Assembly (NCBI GenBank): GCA_947034895.1
Contig: OX344765.1
Coordinates: 15,071,001-15,135,000 of the forward strand
Direction of reading: 5' to 3'
Length of the DNA stretch: 64,000 nucleotides
Source of the DNA: Rhytidiadelphus loreus
Lineage: Eukaryota; Streptophyta; Bryopsida; Hypnales; Hylocomiaceae
Within the stretch, counting starts at the first letter, position 1. Each line of letters starts with the position of its first letter. The translations under genes and the position numbers were made by a program. Positions 59,550-64,000 of the stretch are shown here, in pieces. Under the pieces are notes generated by a model. That model saw only the letters and a program-made list of their open reading frames with translations. It was not told the origin of the DNA and ran no database searches.

Positions 59550-62080
59550 TAGATAAGTTTATTACCACCTTGATTTTCAATCTAAATATCTTTGGGCCAA
59601 CTCCAAGAAAGGCACATTTTTCAATGGAGTGCACTTTTTTCACGAATCAAATCCAAGTGGAATTGTAGTTTTCCAATTCAAATTGTAATTTTTGTAAATT
59701 TTTGAAGTGGTTTGCTCTAAAATTACAAAACCACCCATAGAGTGGAGTCATAAACATCCCATGCACAACCTATAACCGCCTTTCCATGTATCTGATGGCA
59801 CTTAACTACTTGCCAATAAAGGATTGACACGTTATCCTTTGTAGGCATTAATGCATTGATTTTGTCAAAAAAATGAATAAATTGGGATGTTTTTCTGGAC
59901 AAAATTGGAGCCCAAAGTGGAAGACAAAATTTAGTAGTGAATGGAATTGAGCTAATCTACCTTAAAAGTAAAACACACTATGAAGGACAAGGCAAAACAA
60001 CTAACTAGTTGACCCTATTGGGATTGTTGAAAAAATTTCAATTCTTTTCCACTCATAAACAAATGTGAACAAAAATGGGGAGAGCAATTGAAATTTTGCT
60101 TTTTAGACAAAGAATTAATTTGTTATAAATTTTGGAAGTGAGTGATACCCAATTGGCCCAAAAGTATCACTCTACATTGATTATTCTTTAACCAACCAAA
60201 AAAGTATATCAATAGTGGTCATGTCACTCACCTAAAGCAATTACAATTGATTTCCTAAAGTGGAGTTTACAATATGAAAGCATAAAAAAAAGTCATTTCA
60301 TGTGATGAATTTATATTCAAAAGGTAGAAGTTTAAGTTACTATTCACTTCATCACCATTATCCAAGAAATTGATTGTGGTTACTAACTCAACCTAATGCA
60401 CATGCAACCCAAATCTTAGTTATTGAGAAAACTATGTCATGGGTTGATGCAAGATTGTGATGAATAATTTCCTAGTGATTGTATGTAATGGATATTTTGC
60501 CTATCATGGGTTGGTATACCTTATAATGAAGGAGCAAATGTATTGCCAATGTTGTTTTAGCTAGGGTATTTGAATATAGTATTGCATTTGTTTAACCACT
60601 TAACCATAGGACGGACTTGTGACCATTAATTTCAAGCTTCATTGTCCATCACATTGTTTGTTGCCATTTTCCAACTAGATATAAATCAATTTTTTTTCTT
60701 CCAGAGATACATAAATTTATATGTCTATTGTAAGCCATGAAAATTTTAAAAATTTTGAGAAATTTTGAAATTATTGTTAATTTTTTAAGAAAACAATGAA
60801 GAAAATTCATATCAACTATGGAATATACTTGAAAAATCTGAAATTTTTACCATAAATGTATATTATATTATAGTGTATAATATCATGGTATAAACCAAAG
60901 TTATCATATTACTCCAAAAGTAGAAAATCAATAAACCATGGTTTATAAATCCAAAGTTCATATTGCTATAAAATATTGAGATTTATGAATTTTTCAAAAG
61001 TCCAATTGAAATAAAAACTACACTTAATAAACTTCCTTTCATTAATTAAACTCAAATTCAAAAAATATCATTTTTGTGGCTAAATTTCATATCAAGAATA
61101 AATAGCTAGAAATGACCAAAATGTATTACAAGAGTGATCTATGAATTCAACATCTCATTTTTTAGAAAAGTCAATAATACCATAATGAGGGAATTTGAAA
61201 TACTATTCAATGAAATGTACTCAATCAATTTTAAAAAACAAAGAAATTGGATGAAAAATGGTTTAATTTTTTGCCATCCAGCAGTCTTAGGTGAAGTCAT
61301 CCAAAGGACATATTCTGTCCTCAGCAGGGTTTACTTAACTAGGGTTAACAAGACAGTAAACTTAATAAAAGCTACATTTACTAACTCTCAGTTATTGACG
61401 GCATGCTAGATTTGTGTGTCATCACATTACTACCTGCAGATGAGTACTTCAACAAGCTTCAAATTTTGACATTTCAACTTTTTAATCAAATTATGTTCAA
61501 AGCAACATATTTAACACCTTAGCGTCTAGACTCATCTCCAAAATTGACAATTTTGGAAAAATCATCATAAAGTACTATTTGGAAGAATATTTTGGAATTG
61601 AGATGCAAATAGAAGTTGTAGAGTTTTAGTTTTAGATTTTATCCATATGGTTAGATTCACCAATGCTATCACCAATATTTTCCTATAAATTTTGAAAGGA
61701 AAAATTCAAAATTCCTTCTCAATTCAATTACAAGCAAAATATTATCATTTTTGAGGTAAATTTTGTTGGAAAGGATTTGAAATGAGGTTCTCTTGACATG
61801 GAATATTTTGGAATTTTATTTATCTTTGAATCTATGACCTCATTTTTGCAATTCCAAGTTTGAACTAGAGTCAACGCAAGTCAACCACTTCACATACTTC
61901 CACATTTGTAATTTAAAAAAAATATGTGCTCTAGTTTCAACAAATCCAACCCTCGGATAGGACCCCGACTTCATAAAGTATCTCTAAAAATTAGGGTGAC
62001 TTTCATCCAAGCTATAATGAGAAAGAAGTCTAATTTTGAATCTGTACATCATCTAGAAATTGGACGTTTGAGCCCTCTAG
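59550..62080. other. AT-rich gene-free stretch
   Basis: No supported gene. A possible decayed TTAA-family element may run from TTAA at about 61510 to CCCTCTAGGG at 62082; this is weak. Confidence 0.4.
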
Positions 62081-62086
62081 GGTTAA

Positions 62087-63155
62087 CCCCTAAATGTGTC
62101 TAAATGCGTCCTCACATAGTTTCAAGTTCATTTCAAAATGTTGTAACTTTTGCATCCAATGTCCAAATTTGCCCTCTTTTTTCTAGTTTGTGTAATAAAA
62201 TTTTCAAATCAATCCAAGATGTACTGATGTTTTGTAAGGCAATCAAAGTTCACTAGTTCAATTTGAGTTCACCAAATTGCATTTGAGGGCTGCATTTAGG
62301 GGCTTGTATCTCCTTCATCCAATGTTCATTTTCAATAAATTTTATTGGGTTATGTTTCCCTTGCAGTCTAGTTATTGTGATAAATTTTTCATGTCAATCC
62401 AAGTTGTTTTGAATGTTTGGGAGCAATTCAAAGTTCAAAATCCTGATGTTCTTGGATTACAATGAACTTTGGCGGCTTGATTCTTCTTCATACAATATCC
62501 ATTTCCAATCATTTTTTTGGAAAAGTTGTGCATATTGGTCTAGTTTGTATATCTAAAATTTCATATGAATCCAAAAAGTTATGAGTGACTAAGAAACATT
62601 TTAGTATAAGGAGGTTGAGCCTTAGATGTGTTTTTGCAACTTTTTTTGCTATTTTTTGACATTTCAAAGTCATTTTGTAGACACAATGAGTCAATTTAAT
62701 GATGTTTTCTTTCACCAATATCTTTGTGTGTTGGTTTTGAATCACTTTATAGTTTAAAGTTTTTTCATTTGAGTAGATTTAGAAATTGAATTTCACTTCC
62801 AAATGTGTTATTAGGAAAACTTCAACATCCTTTTTCAACACTAAAACATTGTAATCTTGCAATCTATGTGGCCAAATGACTCTAAATTTGATTCACATCA
62901 TCTACAACATATACACTACAAGATTGTATGGTTGAGATTTCTACACGTATACCTTAGTGACATTTAGGTTTATAACACTTCAAAAGCAATTATGTTTTAA
63001 TCTCCAAATGACCTTGGACTTTTAAAGGTCAATACTTGAAAGACACAACACCCACGACCAAAGTAGTCACCAAAATGCTCCAATTATTAAATCAATAGGT
63101 GCATTCTTTGTTTCTACATTGAAATACACTTTTGGTCTACTATGCCCTTCAAGGG
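62087..63155. mobile_element. TTAA-flanked element (1069 bp)
   Basis: Left TTAA (62083-62086) then CCCCTAAATGTG; right GCCCTTCAAGGG then TTAA (63156-63159). The ends are related but imperfect inverted repeats. Immediately left of the TTAA stands CCCTCTAGGG, which looks like the right end of another family member back to back. Confidence 0.65.
62110..62645. repeat. Degenerate tandem repeat of about 180 bp, three units
   Basis: Units begin near 62110, 62290 and 62470. Each has a CTTCATCCAATGTCCATTT-like start, TCTAGTTTGTGT/TCTAGTTATTGTG, then TTTTCATATCAATCCAAG. Divergence is high. They lie inside the 62087-63155 element. Confidence 0.65.
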
Positions 63156-63159
63156 TTAA

Positions 63160-64000
63160 AACTATGGATCCTCATATTCTCAACCTCAAGCTCTTTATGG
63201 ATGTTAATTAAATCTTGAGTACTAAATTTGAATTAAAGTGTATTCTTTTCCAAGTTAAGTTATTTAACAATATTCATAATCATTTATTCCTAGTACTTTA
63301 CCTAGTTGATAAGGTTGGCAAAAAAAATTCTAAATATAGATGACAATTTTGGGAGATATTGTTATTTATCCAAAAAATTATATGAGGAAAAAAGAATCTT
63401 TGTATTTATAGACTTATGCCTAATTACACTTACCAACTTTAATTGGGTTTAGAATGTTGAACTTGACCACCGGATACAATAGTTCCATTCTTGTTGTACG
63501 AGCATAAGTAAACTAAAGTTTCAAAAATGTTGAAATTAACCTATTGTCAACTTGTGTTATTTTGAAAATTATTAATGGTATAAACTTAAAAAAATATAAC
63601 AAAAAAATACATATGAGTTTTATTTATTATGATTATCATCTAAGATTTTATAAAATCCTACGTTGATTACTCATATGTTAGTGAAAAAATCATATTTTGA
63701 AAGGTTTTCACGTCAAGTGCCAATTTTTTTAATGAATCTTTTCTTTTACAACATGGTACTTAACCATGAGGTTCACAATACTTCATACTTGTAGAGACTT
63801 AATAATTAAAAAAAAAAAATGTAATAGATGTAGGTCCTAAAAGACTTATTCTAGCTCTATTCTATAGTCCACAAGTAGGATACATTAGTCACCTTCCAAA
63901 AATCATAAGTAATTCTAAAGTTTTTTTCTTTATACTATATGTGAAACCAAACACCAAAATAACTTTGTCTATTTTGTGAACTTCAAATATCTATACTTGG
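63160..64000. other. AT-rich gene-free stretch to the window end
   Basis: Nothing recognised. Confidence 0.45.

Overview
The window is nuclear DNA of a land plant. The evidence is Arabidopsis-type telomere heptamers (CCCTAAA)n at 7383-7432, spliceosomal GT-AG introns, two conserved plant housekeeping genes, and intergenic DNA packed with short DNA transposons (CACTA, Tourist/Harbinger, hAT-like, and TA- and TTAA-target elements). Intergenic DNA is very AT-rich and exons are clearly GC-richer. The species cannot be fixed from the sequence. A single-exon DUF7869-type gene and the low GC would fit a seed-free plant such as a moss, lycophyte or fern, but this is only an inference.

Layout. 1-2300: a long perfect-stem hairpin at the very edge, then a GC-richer block of short tandem duplications. 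2300-7900: AT-rich DNA with two related TA-flanked MITEs (2327-2737, 5526-5925), minisatellites and an interstitial telomere tract. 7900-12300: an intact 945-codon DUF7869 transposase-like gene (9458-12295), preceded by five GCTCGA-N-TCGAGC palindromes about 200 bp apart. 13500-24000: a CACTA-rich zone with a near-perfect 132-bp hairpin element, a CACTA copy split by nested insertions, and two CACTA copies with clean 3-bp duplications. 24000-28000: mostly unrecognised sequence with one decayed reading frame.

28110-35281: a complete 16-exon METTL13-like gene (eEF1A lysine and N-terminal methyltransferase, 763 aa), with a Tourist-like MITE in intron 4. 35300-45100: repeats, including a decayed PIF/Harbinger transposase on the minus strand (about 42690-43780). 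45372-47833: a complete 5-exon RuvB-like 2 (Reptin) gene, 468 aa. 47834-64000: dense MITE territory. It includes three elements abutting end to end (57298-59543), an hAT-like MITE with an 8-bp duplication, a GC-rich 53-bp tandem repeat, and a degenerate repeat of about 180 bp.

The two housekeeping genes are independent of each other: one modifies translation factor eEF1A and the other is an AAA+ ATPase of chromatin-remodelling and chaperone complexes. Both carry telo-box motifs (AAACCCTA) near their 5' ends, which could give shared growth-linked expression. The best candidate for something undescribed is the DUF7869 gene with its upstream palindrome array.
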